Source: Benincasa hispida
Taxonomy: Eukaryota; Streptophyta; Magnoliopsida; Cucurbitales; Cucurbitaceae
Direction of reading: 5' to 3'
Length of the DNA: 64,000 bases
Assembly: GCF_009727055.1 (NCBI RefSeq)
Contig: NW_024065299.1
Coordinates: forward strand, 186,001-250,000
In this document: piece by piece, positions 23,926 through 35,196 of the stretch
Layout of the letters: each line of letters starts with the position of its first letter
Position numbering within the stretch: position 1 is the stretch's first letter
Notes under the pieces: generated by a model
Told to the model about the DNA's origin: nothing
The model's input: the letters and a program-made list of their open reading frames with translations, nothing else
Database searches by the model: none
Program-made: the position numbers and the translations under genes

Positions 23926-23939
23926 GCTCTAATACAAAT
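23926..23939 (-). other. Decayed primer binding site of element 2
   Basis: The minus strand reads TTTGTATTAGAGCC next to the 5' LTR end, a mutated form of the initiator-Met primer site TGGTATCAGAGC seen intact in the copia at 37351-37362. Confidence 0.65.
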
Positions 23940-26002
23940 TGAAGGAAATCAGACATGAGGATTTTCATGAGCAGCGAAAGGATCGTTCCAAATTCCATTC
24001 GAGTTGAACACAAAAAATTACAGTACATGAAAGAAAACTAACAAGTCATCCACAACAAGAAATTACAGCATGCTTTAAGAGGGTATCAAAGGGTAAAGTA
24101 TGCATACCTTTGAAGAACCATTATTCAAACTCCTTCGAACAATCCAATGCGTCCAAGGAAAGCAACTCTCAAACACAATGACCGAAACAACATGATCACC
24201 AACACGAACATAATAAATAGCCTCCACGAAATCAATTGATTCCCACTCGATTCACGAAGTGAGTGGGGACACCACCACAATGGTTACCTTGGTATTCTCG
24301 GTGTGAGAATCCAGGAGTTATGGGCTCTGTATGATCTTGGTTTGAGGAAGAGACAGGATAACAATGATCGTGTAGACAATCGAGCAAGTGGGAGGTAACA
24401 CAGTCTATCGTCTAGACAATGTGCTCGATCGTTTAGTAAATGGCAGCCTATTACATAGACAAAGGTACACGATCGTTTAGCTACGATCAGCTGATGAACT
24501 ATCGTATAGTCAAAGGTCCATGATCGTTTAGACCCTAAACGTTTATCGCTTAGTGAAACACTTTCACTTGATGGCTTTTGCGTGAGTAACTTTCCGAATG
24601 AAGTAACTTTCTAAAATTAGGAAAATAAATTTTCTTTCTATCTTCCAGTTACCATAAAACCACCAATAACCTCCCACTCGATCGGTTATTAGAGAAAAAG
24701 AATTAATTATCATATAATTAATATATTATACATAAATATGATACCCAACTTACCATATTATATTTATAACCTATAGTTTTAATATTTCATCTCATGAAAT
24801 ATATAAACCATAGTCCTTTTTCTATTTTTATGGTACTTAATATAAATCATATTTACATTAATCCTCCACTTGATGTACCTCATACATCACACCAATTATA
24901 TCATATATAATTGAATTTCCTCTTGTTAATTTAAACACTGCAAACTAACCCCAAGAAATGATTCTCAACTTGAATCCATTGAGCTACCAAGGGGACCTTA
25001 TGGACTTGTAGCTTGAAGTTCCAATGGTACATAAATAATTGGCTAAACTCTTTAGTCACGAGATCCACCATTTGTTAACTGTCGGACACTCCACTAAAGA
25101 CCGGTAGCTGCTCTCTTCTTACTACAAATATATTTTTGTGTCCATATCAACCAATCAACGGTGCAATAACCCTTCACAGATCGCTCGTAAGTACATATGG
25201 GCTAATTTACCGTTTTGCCTCTATAGTTACATCTAACTCCTTAAGTACTATTGATTCCTCTAATGAACAATAAGTCATAGTCCTAATATGACTAGATCCT
25301 TTCTTCCAAAGAGAGGATGTGGCCACTAAGTTCAAGACCTAGAATCAGCCCTTAAGGGAGCAATCTATCTACTTACTCTTGCTTCGGGGAAGGAGTGAAT
25401 TCTGTCTAGTGTAACTAAGTTCCCATCTTCCCAATCAGACAAATCCCCAAAAAGGTAGGCTTGTTGAGTTCAGAATCTGGCCACTCTCACCCATACTAAC
25501 CAAAGAACTTCCTTCAAAGGCAAGAATTCCCAAAACACTCAGGATTAAGGTCATGTCACCTATGGTTATTTAAGGTGAGATGTAAGTCTCAATTATCAAT
25601 GGCGTTATATAAAGAGACTAATCATCTCGTGGTCCGATCTTATACAAACTATTTGTATAGGACACCCCCGCTCGCATGTCTTCACATGAATTGTCAAGAT
25701 CAGACCATCTGTAGTATATCACAACATTTGTAAATCTCTACAAAGCGAGCCGTACTCGTAGTGTCACAAGGATAAGGTATCCCTCCTTTATCCTTATACT
25801 ACAGACATTTTAGGTTATTATTTAAGGCATGATCAAATTGTATATCTCATATACATGCTTAATTTTACATACAAAAACCACGGATCTTTGTTTATTGTAT
25901 ATGAGTAAATGAAAATAAAATAACTCTTATTTTATTAATAACAATATGTACAAAGTTTACAAACTACGAGACTCCTAGAGAATTAGGACACCAATCCCAA
26001 TA
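23940..26002 (-). repeat. Family A 5' LTR of element 2, 2063 bp
   Basis: Complete LTR of the array. On the plus strand it runs TGAAGG.. to ..CCCAATA, so one terminal CA is mutated to TA. TATAAATATA-like box (complement of about 24760-24770), conserved in the other copies. CGATCGTTTAG words at 24426-24436 and about 24470-24480. Its length agrees with the solo LTR at 30638-38396 after removing the insertion (2065 bp). Confidence 0.85.
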
Positions 26003-26147
26003 GGCTGATATTTGGAAGTCCTTGCATTATTAGGGTTACTGATTCTACATTAATTTTAGTCATTTTGTGCTTTGTGTGTTGGTCGTTTGTTACAATGCAA
26101 TTGAATACTGTCTTTGTTTGATATATTTGTTGTGGGAAATCACCGTT
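26003..26147. other. Flanking AT-rich DNA
   Basis: Sequence between the LTR array and the foldback element. No ORF, repeat or known motif is visible. The first five bases GGCTG would be the right-hand TSD of the array, but the left partner lies outside the window. Confidence 0.5.
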
Positions 26148-26464
26148 ATAAATCACCTACGTTTGACGTAGTGTGTCTAGAAAAGATAATTAACTAATAT
26201 TGAAGAGTCAAGCTTTTACAATGGAGTACTTATCTGTAAAGTAATGACATTTACAGTGACACATGTAGAGCGTAACTCAATAATTACCTAGGCTCCCCCT
26301 AGATGTGAGACTCCTTCTCATTAGGACTTATAAGTGATTATTGAGTTAGATTCTACGTGTGTCACTGTAAACATCGTTACAGTACTCCGTTGTAAAAGCT
26401 TGACTCTTCAATATTAGTGAATTATCTTTTCTAGGCACGATGCCCCCAAATGTAGGTGATTTAT
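26148..26464. mobile_element. Foldback/MITE with ~135-bp inverted repeats
   Basis: Left arm 26148-26289 and right arm 26331-26464 are near-perfect inverted copies, with shared words such as AATATTGAAGAGTCAAGC and TAACTCAATAAT in inverted orientation. The loop is about 41 bp. The transcript would fold into a long hairpin. No transposase inside. Immediate flanks TCACCGTTA and TCATCGAAT might be a decayed 9-bp TSD, which would suggest a Mutator-type element, but this is weak. Confidence 0.85.
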
Positions 26465-27555
26465 CATCGAATTTGGCTACCAATCTTTTTGTGCCTTTTT
26501 ATTTAATTTACTTGTTGTTATTATCCTGTTGTTATAGCAAGTGCTTGCACATCAACTTTAACAATTGTGATCTGGTTGTCGAGTCTTTTTAAAATTTCAT
26601 ACTTGATAGGAATTACAAACTCTCTAGTATCTAAATTCACTATCTTTTGTAACTCTAATCGACACTTCCTTTTTAACTTTAAATTGAAAAACTTTTCTAA
26701 ACCTCCCTTTTGTATCTTTTTTTGTATCTTTTCCATAAAAGAATAGTCTCAAACTCTCACCAACCACATCTGTAGCACATTCTACACACTATTAACTGTC
26801 ATTCATTAAATTCTAGGTTGTGCACTAGATACAAGTTATTGAATATTTATAATGTACTAAAAGAAAGTGAAACATTCTTGAATATTGAAAAAATATATAT
26901 ATGGATTTAATTATGAATATTAAATTCATGGTTAGAATCTTTAAGCCTATAAATAGCAACTTATTTCTTCATTTGTAGTATCTCATTTCAATTTGAATAG
27001 TTCTCTCCTTTTCTTTCTTTCTTTTGATCTCGAGTTGAGTTGAGAGCAAGTCTCCAAGAGTTCTACTAGATCCGAGTAGTTCAAGGTTGCAGTTCTACTA
27101 GAATTAGTCATTGATTCCTATTATGAAGATTGTAATAGTCTGCTTGCAACCCGTGCAGAGCAAATAATTGTCTTCGAGACAATGCTTATTAACAGTGTAC
27201 CTCAACTACTTATTGACGCTTTCGGAATATATTAGTGTTTTGGTTATTTCAATTTATAAGTCTTACTATACCATCTGCTTTATTTTTTAGTTTAAATATT
27301 ATTATTGTATATAGAATGTGTGTACTATAAGTGATCAATGTTTGCCTCACAAAATTTAAATTGGTTAAAGCCTGAGATTGGAAAGACAGTGTAAGAGTCT
27401 ATGTGTTTGAAAAGTGCAAATAAATAAGTTTTTCAAACCTAAGTTTATGTTAGATATTTGATGCTTTATACCAAAACGAGCATAGTTCAACTAACATCTA
27501 ATATATGTAAGTGAGTATATGTAATAGACTAAGAAATATGTTGCATAAAGAGAAA
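26465..27555. other. Intergenic DNA with a TATA box
   Basis: No protein of recognisable family. A clear TATA box (CTATAAATAG) lies at about 26949-26958, followed by a C/T-rich stretch TCCTTTTCTTTCTTTCTTTT near 27006-27026. This layout is shared by plant promoters and LTRs. A 71-codon minus ORF at 26521-26736 is Lys-rich and unrecognised. I cannot tell whether a host gene or a lost LTR is the source. Confidence 0.45.
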
Positions 27556-27641
27556 ATAAAACCTATTATTATAACCCTGATACAGTAAAGAGAAAAGTTT
27601 TTTTTTCCCTCAAAATAAAACCTATTATTATAATCTTGATA
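27556..27641. repeat. 58-bp spaced direct repeat
   Basis: AATAAAACCTATTATTATAA occurs at about 27556 and again at about 27614, each followed by CYYTGATA. The spacing of 58 bp and the near identity indicate a local tandem duplication. Confidence 0.75.
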
Positions 27642-27660
27642 TAGCTTCAACCCAAATGAT

Positions 27661-27684
27661 GAAAAAAAAAAAAAAAAAAAAAAA
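27661..27684. repeat. Poly(A) run
   Basis: About 24 consecutive adenines followed by GAAGCCCATATGGGCC. It may be the tail of a plus-strand retroposon, but no body could be identified upstream. Confidence 0.8.
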
Positions 27685-27887
27685 GAAGCCCATATGGGCC
27701 AAAGGCCTACCAAAGAAGGAAGATAAAGAAAATGATATATAGGGCCAAAAGCCCATCAACATCTAAGAAAAATGAAGTAGCCCGAGGAGTTAAGCCTTAC
27801 ACGAGTGGCCGATACGAACCATAAATATCATTTATTCTTGATTTGGGCCTTATTTCCCCAATATCATAAATGGGCTTCTCAGATGCC
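27685..27887 (+). promoter_or_regulatory. Cluster of GGCCCA/TGGGCC (site II-like) words
   Basis: TGGGCC, GGCCCA-like and GCCCAT words occur in both orientations at about 27691-27705, 27744-27757, 27845-27850 and 27870-27875. In plants such words bind TCP-type factors upstream of housekeeping genes. Here the region runs straight into the ATGAT target site of a solo LTR and no gene follows, so function is doubtful. Confidence 0.3.
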
Positions 27888-27892
27888 ATGAT

Positions 27893-29796
27893 TGTTGGGT
27901 TTTATGTTCTAAACCTCGTGGTTTGAAAAGAATAAACTATTCTGTTATCAATATAGACGCGATGATTGTTGATTTCATTTTAGAAAGAAACTAAACCCAA
28001 TAAACTAAGATCCACGGCTATTACATGAATACTTGAACTTGTGGAGACATAAGAGTGGATCAAATTCGAGTAGGTAGCCAAAATAGTTTATGGATAAGAC
28101 TGGGTACCTTGTTCTGAGGCAACTATTGGATGTGGCCCACTTTGTACTTAGTACAAATGATGTGATCTTGGATCGTTCATGTGGAGACATGTGAGTGGGG
28201 CGTTCTGCGCAAAGAGTTTGTATAAGACCGAACTGAGAAATAAGTCACTCTTACTTTATAACATTGTTTACTGTATAAGACTGACTATTTCAAAGTGATG
28301 ACCTAGGTAACTGGACCTTGATCCTGAGCGAACTATGAACTTCTGTTTATTCGAGATTATCCTTAGATTTGCATGGTTGAGGGTTGACTGAACAGCACGG
28401 GCTCAATAAGCCCCTCATTTCAGGGGTATGATCAAGTAGATAACTGGAGATATAGGGTGCAAGATTCATTCCTACCTGCTTTTAGGGATAGTAGAAAGGT
28501 TGTTCCCTTAGGGGCTTCCTTCGGGTCTTGAACAAGGGGCCTCACACTCTCGTTGGCCCGAGAGGGACTTGGATTGGTGATTGGATGACAAATCAATTGT
28601 TCGTTGGAGGATCAGTGGGATTTAAGGATCAAGATGTAATCTTAAGGGTAAAACAACTTTTGATCCAGTCATTATTACGAACAACCTATGAAATGATGAC
28701 TTACTAATTATGGTTATATCGAGTGGATAAGAATATATCTATAGTGAGGGGAGTACAACTATTGGGCTTTAGTGGACTGACCCGGTAGTTAACAAATGTT
28801 GGTCAATTAGGTTAAACAATTTAGCCGATTAATCTCGAATCGTTGGAGCCCCTGATCTGTAGGTTCCTGCTAGTTTATAAATGGACTAAACCTTAGAATA
28901 GTGAGATGAAAGAATCTGAAACGTTCGAATTCAAAATACGGGAATTATTAATTATATGTGATATAATTTAACATTTAATTATCGAATTAGACGAAATTAA
29001 AGAGTTGGAGAATGTATAAATATGATTTAAAATATTAATTACATGAATAGGGATTCATGTTAGGAACTGGTTTTTATTAATTTAATATTTGATATTAAAT
29101 TAATTTAATCAATTAAATTGTTTAATTACTTATTTAAAATCAAATTTATTTAAAATTACTTATTATAATTAATTTTTTTTAATGAATTTTATTATAATAT
29201 TAATTATTGAATTAGTATTGAGTTTCATTTTGAAATTTGATTTTTTTGAAAATTCATATTAAATTGAATTTTAAAGGAAATTCAATTAAAAAGTTAAAAT
29301 GGGGTTAAGTGGGTTTTTCCCATTTTTCCTCTACTTGGAACACCCCTAATTCTACTCAAATTGTTGAGCTTTGGTGTCAACTTCTAATACGATTTGATTG
29401 CATTTTCAAATCTTTTAAAATAAAAGGTTTTTCAGCAAGTAAAAGATCGTGCAATTTGATTTTGTTGAGAGAATTGTTCTCTCAATGATTCTCAAGTACT
29501 AAGGACACCAAACCCAGAAAACCTCACCAAAATTCCCTCAATATTCATTCTCATTTTAGATCCCACCATCCAATCTAAGGTTAAAGAATAGTAAGGAAGA
29601 TCAAATGGTGGTCTACAACTTGCTCTGGAGAGGAGATTCAAGCTGGAATTTGAAGGATTGAAGAGGTCAACAAAGGTATAATACCAAAATCCTATTTTCT
29701 CAAATGTTTTGAACTTGCATGTTTCTTAGCTAAAATGATGGAATTAGAGTGCTTAAAATCCTAATTGCTTTCGCAAGTTGAATGTCAACATCATCA
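27893..29796 (+). mobile_element. Family B copia solo LTR, 1904 bp
   Basis: Plus-strand LTR from TGTTGGGTTTTATG to ..CATCATCA, flanked by a perfect TSD ATGAT (27888-27892 and 29797-29801). It is homologous to the split LTR at 6411-10379 and to the partial LTRs at 55939-56510 and 56511-57225. There is no interior, so it is a solo LTR. It landed in sequence that now precedes the LINE; without it, the flanks read GATGCC-ATGAT-GTCTAGCCC. Confidence 0.9.
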
Positions 29797-29860
29797 ATGA
29801 TGTCTAGCCCAAATACGACTTTTGCCACAGATACCCGACCTTCTCCAACAATATGAAATT

Positions 29861-29938
29861 ATGGAAAGCAGCACCAATGCTCTGTTGAAGACACCAGAAC
29901 AAGAAAAGAATAAGAGGAAACGAGGAAGAGAGGAGTAA
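29861..29938 (+). pseudogene. Probable ORF1 tail of the LINE
   Basis: 26 codons starting ATG and ending TAA, with the basic tail NKRKRGREE. It lies 149 bp before the endonuclease start at 30088, where the end of an ORF1 nucleic-acid-binding protein is expected. No zinc knuckle is visible, so the assignment is positional. Confidence 0.35.
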
Positions 29939-30087
29939 TTCAAAATAGAACTTGTGATTTAACTAAGGAAGCAATCTCAAAGTGCCTGATGCAATAGATA
30001 AGGTTTCTCCGATGAACAACACAAATTTTCAGAAACAGACTAATGAAGATAGGAAAACTTGATGCCATAGGGGAATACAAGTAATCT

Positions 30088-30637
30088 ATGAAAGTTCTTA
30101 TATGGAATCTAAAAGGGTTAGGCTCTCCCTCCAAAAGAGCCTTAATAAAACAGAATATTTCTAGTTGTTGCCCCGACTTTGTTCTTTTTTATGAAACTAA
30201 GCTCAATTATGTCACAAAAAAATTGATAAAATCTTTATCGAGTTCTATAAGAATAGAAAGGTTGAGTTTAAAAGAAAAAGGCAAATTTGGTGGTATTTTG
30301 CTAATGTGCGATGATCTCAGTCGCACAATTACAAGTTACATTTAAAAACATTTTTCCATTTTTACTAATGTAGCTTTATTGATGGTTTCAGCTGGTGGAT
30401 TACAGTTATACATGACCCTGCTAAGTGTAAAGAGAGAAACAGATTATGGGATGAACTCGATGATCTAAAGCCTATTTGTGCACCAAATTGGCTTATCGTG
30501 GGAGATTTTAATGTTATTTGATGGGCTAGTGAAACATCATCTACAAACCTTACTAAATATAGCAGAAGGAAATTCAATAATTTCATTAGCAGACATAATC
30601 TTACTCGGTGCCCCTTTGCTAAATGGCAAGTACATAT
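30088..30637 (+). pseudogene. LINE endonuclease, N-terminal part
   Basis: Apurinic-like endonuclease that nicks target DNA for L1 priming. It begins MKVLIWNLKGLGSPSKRALI, the typical ORF2 start of plant L1 elements, followed by VLFYETKLN (catalytic Glu region). A frame break near 30345 is followed by WLIVGDFNVI at about 30480-30510 (the GDFN motif). The solo LTR at 30638 cuts the domain. Several in-frame stops. Confidence 0.85.
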
Positions 30638-31876
30638 TGTTGGGGTTGGTGTCCTAATTCTCCTAGAATCTCGTAGTTTGTAATCTATTCACATTGTTAT
30701 GAATAAAATAAGAGTTATTTTATTTGGCAGTTACTCATATCCAATAAACAAAGCATGTATATGAGATATTCAAGTAGATCATACCTTAAGTGATAACTTA
30801 AATAAGTCTATAGTATAAGCATTAAGGAGGGATACGTGATCCTAGTGACACTAAGGATACGACCCGCTTTGTAGAGGTATTCAAGTGTTGTGAACTACTA
30901 CAGATGGTAGATCCTGACCATTCATGTGGAGACATGCGAGCGGGGGTGTCCTATACAAAGAGTTTGTATAAAACCAAACCACAAGATGACTAGTCTATGT
31001 ATATAACGTCGTTGGTACTGGAGACTTACATCTCTCCTATATGACCATAGGTGACATGACCTCAATCCTGAGTGTTTCGGGAACTTCTGCCTTTTAAGGA
31101 AGTCCTTTGATTAGTATGGGTGAGAGTGGCCAGATTGCTAACTCAACATGCCTACCTTTTTAGGGACTTGTCTGATTTGGGAGCTGGAAACTTAGTTACA
31201 CAAGATGGAATTCACTCCTTCCCCGAAGCAAGAATAAGTAGATAGATTGCTTCTTTAAGGGCTAATTCTGGGGCTTGAACATAGTGGTCATAGCTTCTCT
31301 TTGGAAGGGAGGACTCAGTCATAGTAGGACTATGACTTATGATCATTAGAGGGATCAGTGGTACTTAAGGAGTTAGATGTAACTATAGGGGCAATATGGT
31401 TATTGGTCGAGCTGTACTTACGAGCGATCTATGAACGGTTATCGCACTATTGATTGGTTGATATGGATACATAATATATCTGTAGTAAGAAGAGTTCAAC
31501 TGTTGGTCTTTAATGGAGTGCCTGACAGTTAACGGATTGTGGATCCTGTGATTAAAGAGTTTAGTCAGTTATTCACGTATCGTTGGAGCTTCAAGCTATA
31601 GGTCCATAAGGTCCCATTAGTAGCTCAATGGATTCGAGATGAGAATTAGTTCTTGGTGTTGATTTGAAATGTTCAGATTGACAAGAGGAAATTAGATTAT
31701 ATATGATATGTTCGGGGTGATGTATGAGATACATCAATTGGAGGATTAATGTAATGAGATATACATTAAGTACCATGAAATAGAAGAAGAGTCATGGTTT
31801 ATATGTTTCATGAGATGAAATATTAAAACTATAGGTTATAAATATACTATGGTAACTTAGTTATCATATATATTTA

Positions 31877-32081
31877 AGATGAAAAAAGGAAACGAGAAAC
31901 AAACACACAGTTTACGTGGAAACCCCTAGAAAAGGGAGAAAAAAACCACGATAGAGACTTATTTTTTATTATTGGTTTGATACACAAAGTACAAGAGAAT
32001 AGGCCAAATAAAAAGACAATGGGAAGCCCTAGAGTACATAAAATACTAAAACACCTCTAGGGTAAAATGCTATTTTCAACA
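31877..32081 (-). repeat. 3' LTR of family C copia, 205 bp
   Basis: The minus strand runs TGTTGAAAATAGC.. to ..TTTCATCT, so the terminal CA is mutated to CT. It shares nearly all its sequence with 37363-37565, including GGGAAGCCCTAGRGTACAT. Confidence 0.9.
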
Positions 32082-32095
32082 CTCCTCCTCAAGTT
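32082..32095 (-). other. Polypurine tract of family C copia
   Basis: The minus strand reads AAACTTGAGGAGGAG directly before the LTR start TGTTGAAAATAGC. Confidence 0.8.
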
Positions 32096-32600
32096 TGGGC
32101 ATAAATATCAATAAGGTCCAACTTGCTGACACAATAATCAAAGCTTAATCTGAGCAACCCCTTTGTGAGTACATCTGCAACTTGCTGATTTAAGGGAACA
32201 TAAGGAATGCTTATACTTTTATTGTTTAGTCTTTCCTTGATGAAATGTCTATCAATCTCAATGTGTTTTGTATTGTCATGCTGACTTGGATTATTTGTAA
32301 TACTTATTGTTGCCTTATTGTCGCAAAAAAGTTTCTTTGGGAGCTCGCTACCTTGATGAAGATTTAACAACACTTTCATAAACCAAATTTCTTCACATAT
32401 CCCTAAACTCATGGCCCGATACCCAACCTCAGTGCTACTTCTGACTATAACTCCTTGTTTCTTGCATTGCCAAGTAACTAGATTACCCCAGACAAATGTG
32501 CAATACTCATATGTTGACTTTCTATCAACAACAGACCCTGCCCAATCAGAATCAGTGTAAGTTTCAACTCAACGTTTATCAGACTTCTTGAACATTAAAC
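32089..32600 (-). pseudogene. RNase H of family C copia
   Basis: The open piece 32089-32412 reads LGICEEIWFMKVLLNLHQGS, then LFCDNKATISITNNPSQHDN, TKHIEIDRHFIKERLN and VADVLTKGLL. These are classic copia RNase H blocks, including the CDN catalytic Asp and the TKHIEIDRHF signature. The N-terminal half (to about 32600) is present with stops. Confidence 0.88.
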
Positions 32601-32625
32601 CCTTACCACGTGTTCCCTTCAAATA

Positions 32626-33691
32626 TCATAGGATGCATTCAACTTCTTTCATGTGTTCATCATAAGGAGCCTGCATAAACTTATTGATAATACTAACTGT
32701 GTAGGATATATCAAGTCTCGTGTGAGATAAGTAGATCAAATTCCCAACTAACCGCTGATACCTTTCTTTGTTGACATGGACACTGTTACCTATATTACTA
32801 AGCTTTGAATTATATTCGACTGGGGTGTCAACATTTTTGCACCCAGTCATTCTTGTTTCTTTTAGTAGGTCAATAGTATATTTCCTTTGGGACACTAAAA
32901 TCCCATCCTTTGATCGAGCTACTTCCATTCTGAGGAAATAATTTCACTTGCAGGGTCTTTAATCTCGAATTCTTTGCCCAACTTTGCTTTAACTCTCATA
33001 ATTTCATCATCATCTTCACCAAAAAGCACAATATTGTCGACATACACAATAAGAACTGCAACCTTCCCTAAAGTTGACTTCTTTGTAAACAGTGTGTGAT
33101 CTGAGTGCCCTAGGGTATATTCTTATCCTTTGACAAAGGCGGTAAATCTGTTAAACTAGGCCTTCGGAGACTGTTTCAACCCATATTCTTGTTGGCATAC
33201 CCAGTGTTTGAACTGATCCTAAAATCCAGGAGGAGGACTCATGTAGACTCCCTCTTCAAGTTCCCCATTGAGATATGCATTCTTTACATCCAGTTGATGC
33301 AGAGGCCAATCTTTGTTCACTGCAACTGACAGTAATACCCGGATAGTATTAAGCTTAGCTACGAGAGAGAATGTCTCAGAGTAATCCACACCAAAGGTTT
33401 GAGTAAATCCTTTGGCAACCAACCTGGTCTTGTATCGGTCAATTGTTCCATCAGCTTATACTTTATAATAAACACCCATTTGCACCCAACTGCCTTGTGC
33501 CCTTTGGGTAGGGTCACCTGATCCCACATTCCGTTTTTCTCAAGACACCTCATCTCCTCCATAACGGCAGCCTTCCATTCAAGAGTTTCCATTACAACCT
33601 GTATGCTACTCGATACCATCCCTGTATCTAGACTGGTGGTAAAGGCCTTGAACTCAGGTGACAGGTTACTGCATGTCATGTAACTATGCAT
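32626..33691 (-). pseudogene. Reverse transcriptase of family C copia
   Basis: RT blocks in sense order: [76 protein letters not shown], then the active site and YQRLVGNLIYLSHTRLDISY. The catalytic tetrad is YVDN at 33033-33044 instead of YVDD. The frame changes near 33420 and again between 32928 and 33219. Confidence 0.9.
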
Positions 33692-33699
33692 AGGGTACT

Positions 33700-35196
33700 T
33701 CGTACATGATCAAGTGCCTTTTCTCAAGGCTATCAGGAGATCGAGGGATGCATCATGCTCTTCCATACTGTTAAGTTTTCCACTATGATCGATAGTTTCC
33801 TCATCTGGGTTTCACCTTCAGAGATCCCCTTCATATCATCATCTCTAGTATCATTCTCATTTTCCAGAACTGTTTCCTAATCACTATTCGCAGTTGTCTC
33901 TCTATCTGCCATGGTAGTGCTGTCAGCACCTTTTCCTCCTTTTTCCTTTCTGCAACTGTTAATCTCAGCACAAGTATCAATATCATTAATTTTAGGAATA
34001 CACATATCTGATGATGGGTCTGACTCATGGACCGAAGTTGGATATGCGACAAGTGGCGCTGTCCTTCCTGAGATTCTTCCTATAGTATGTTATCCATAGG
34101 ACTTGGTTGGTAGAAAGGACAAGGCCAACATGTTCTGGAATTGGATATGACTCTAAGGGAACTACATACATGAACCAGTTAGCCTCTTCATTAGAGATCA
34201 CCCCCTGAAGATGGTTAAGGGGAAAGAATAGTTCATCATCAGGAAAGAGGATATCTATGGAAACAAAATATTTGCAAGATGACGGGTGGTAACATTTATA
34301 CCTACGTTGATGGACGGATACCTAACAAAGACACATTTTTTTAGCACGGGGGGTGAATTTCGTGTGGTTTGCACCATGAGAATGAACACTGACAACACAG
34401 CCAAATACCCGAAGCAGAACATCAGAGATTAAACGAGTAGTTGGGTATGACTCTTTGAAACAAACTAACGAATTTTGAAAGTTGAGGACTCGAGAGGGCG
34501 TTTGGTTGATTAAGTAAGCGGCAGTAAGAATAGCATCCCTCCATAAGTAAGATGGGAGGGATGTGGATAGCATTAAGGAACGACTGACTTCACCAAATGG
34601 CGATTTTTCCTTTCGGCGACCCTATTTTGCTAGAGAGTGTACGCACACGAACTTTGGTGGAGAATTCCTTTAGAGTTGAGGAAGTCCCGGAAAGAGGTGT
34701 TAAAGAATTCCCGCCCATTGTCTACCAATCTTTGCATTAAATTGGGTTTCCATAATCCTGAGCACACATAGTTTCCCACCCTTTGTGGAATTTCACATCC
34801 CTCGGCCTAGAAATAAGAGAAGAATGAGTAAGAAAATCAAAATTTGTCTCTTCCTCTTTCATTTTCATTTCCAAATCGAAAGTCAATAGTATAGAATTGC
34901 TGGAATCTAGACGACACCTCAGACTTATTAGTGAGAAGAAAGACCCAAGTAAGCCAAGTGCGATCGTCTACAAAGGTGACAAACCAGTGTTTCCCTGTGG
35001 AGGTAGTAGTTGATGAGGGACCCCAGATATCACTATGAACTAAGGCGAAGGGTCTGGACGGTTTGTAGGGCTGAGAGTGAAAGAAGACACGACTCTGTTT
35101 GGCACGAATACAAACATCACAGTGTAAAGAAGATATAAGTGAGGAAACAAATATTTCATGTATTGAAACTTTGAATGTCCTAATCGATAATGCCAT
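33700..35196 (-). pseudogene. Integrase of family C copia
   Basis: Integrase core start at 34837-35196, with CDVCIRAKQSRVFF (zinc-binding Cys pair), PFALVHSDIWGPS (first catalytic Asp) and WFVTFVDDRTWLTWVFLL. The piece at 34322-34573 reads LPSYLWRDAILTAAYLINQT and PSRVLNF, the typical region after the third catalytic residue. From about 33700 to 34300 only a low-complexity C-terminal extension is present. Confidence 0.88.

Larger units (their letters stand above)
1..26002 (-). mobile_element. Tandem Ty1/copia array sharing a middle LTR
   Basis: Three LTRs of one family end at 1910, 17700 and 26002. They alternate with two interiors, and both interiors run RNase H, RT, integrase, protease, gag, leader on the minus strand. 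The left LTR is cut by the window edge. The middle LTR (16353-17700) directly abuts the leader of interior 1 on its left and the polypurine tract of interior 2 on its right, so both elements share it. Interior 1 is interrupted between 6411 and about 15619 by younger elements. Each sense LTR begins TGTTGGG, and the right-hand LTR ends ..TTCA next to a tRNA-Met-like primer site. The order is seen directly. The origin by unequal recombination is inferred. Confidence 0.8.

Noticed and set aside
26521..26736. Lys-rich 71-codon minus ORF
   Set aside because: No homology recognised, composition follows local AT richness, no promoter at the right place.
30088..30345. Reading the LINE endonuclease as a free-standing host nuclease
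   Set aside because: Motif order, the RT continuation after the inserted LTR, and zf-RVT show it is part of an L1-type ORF2.
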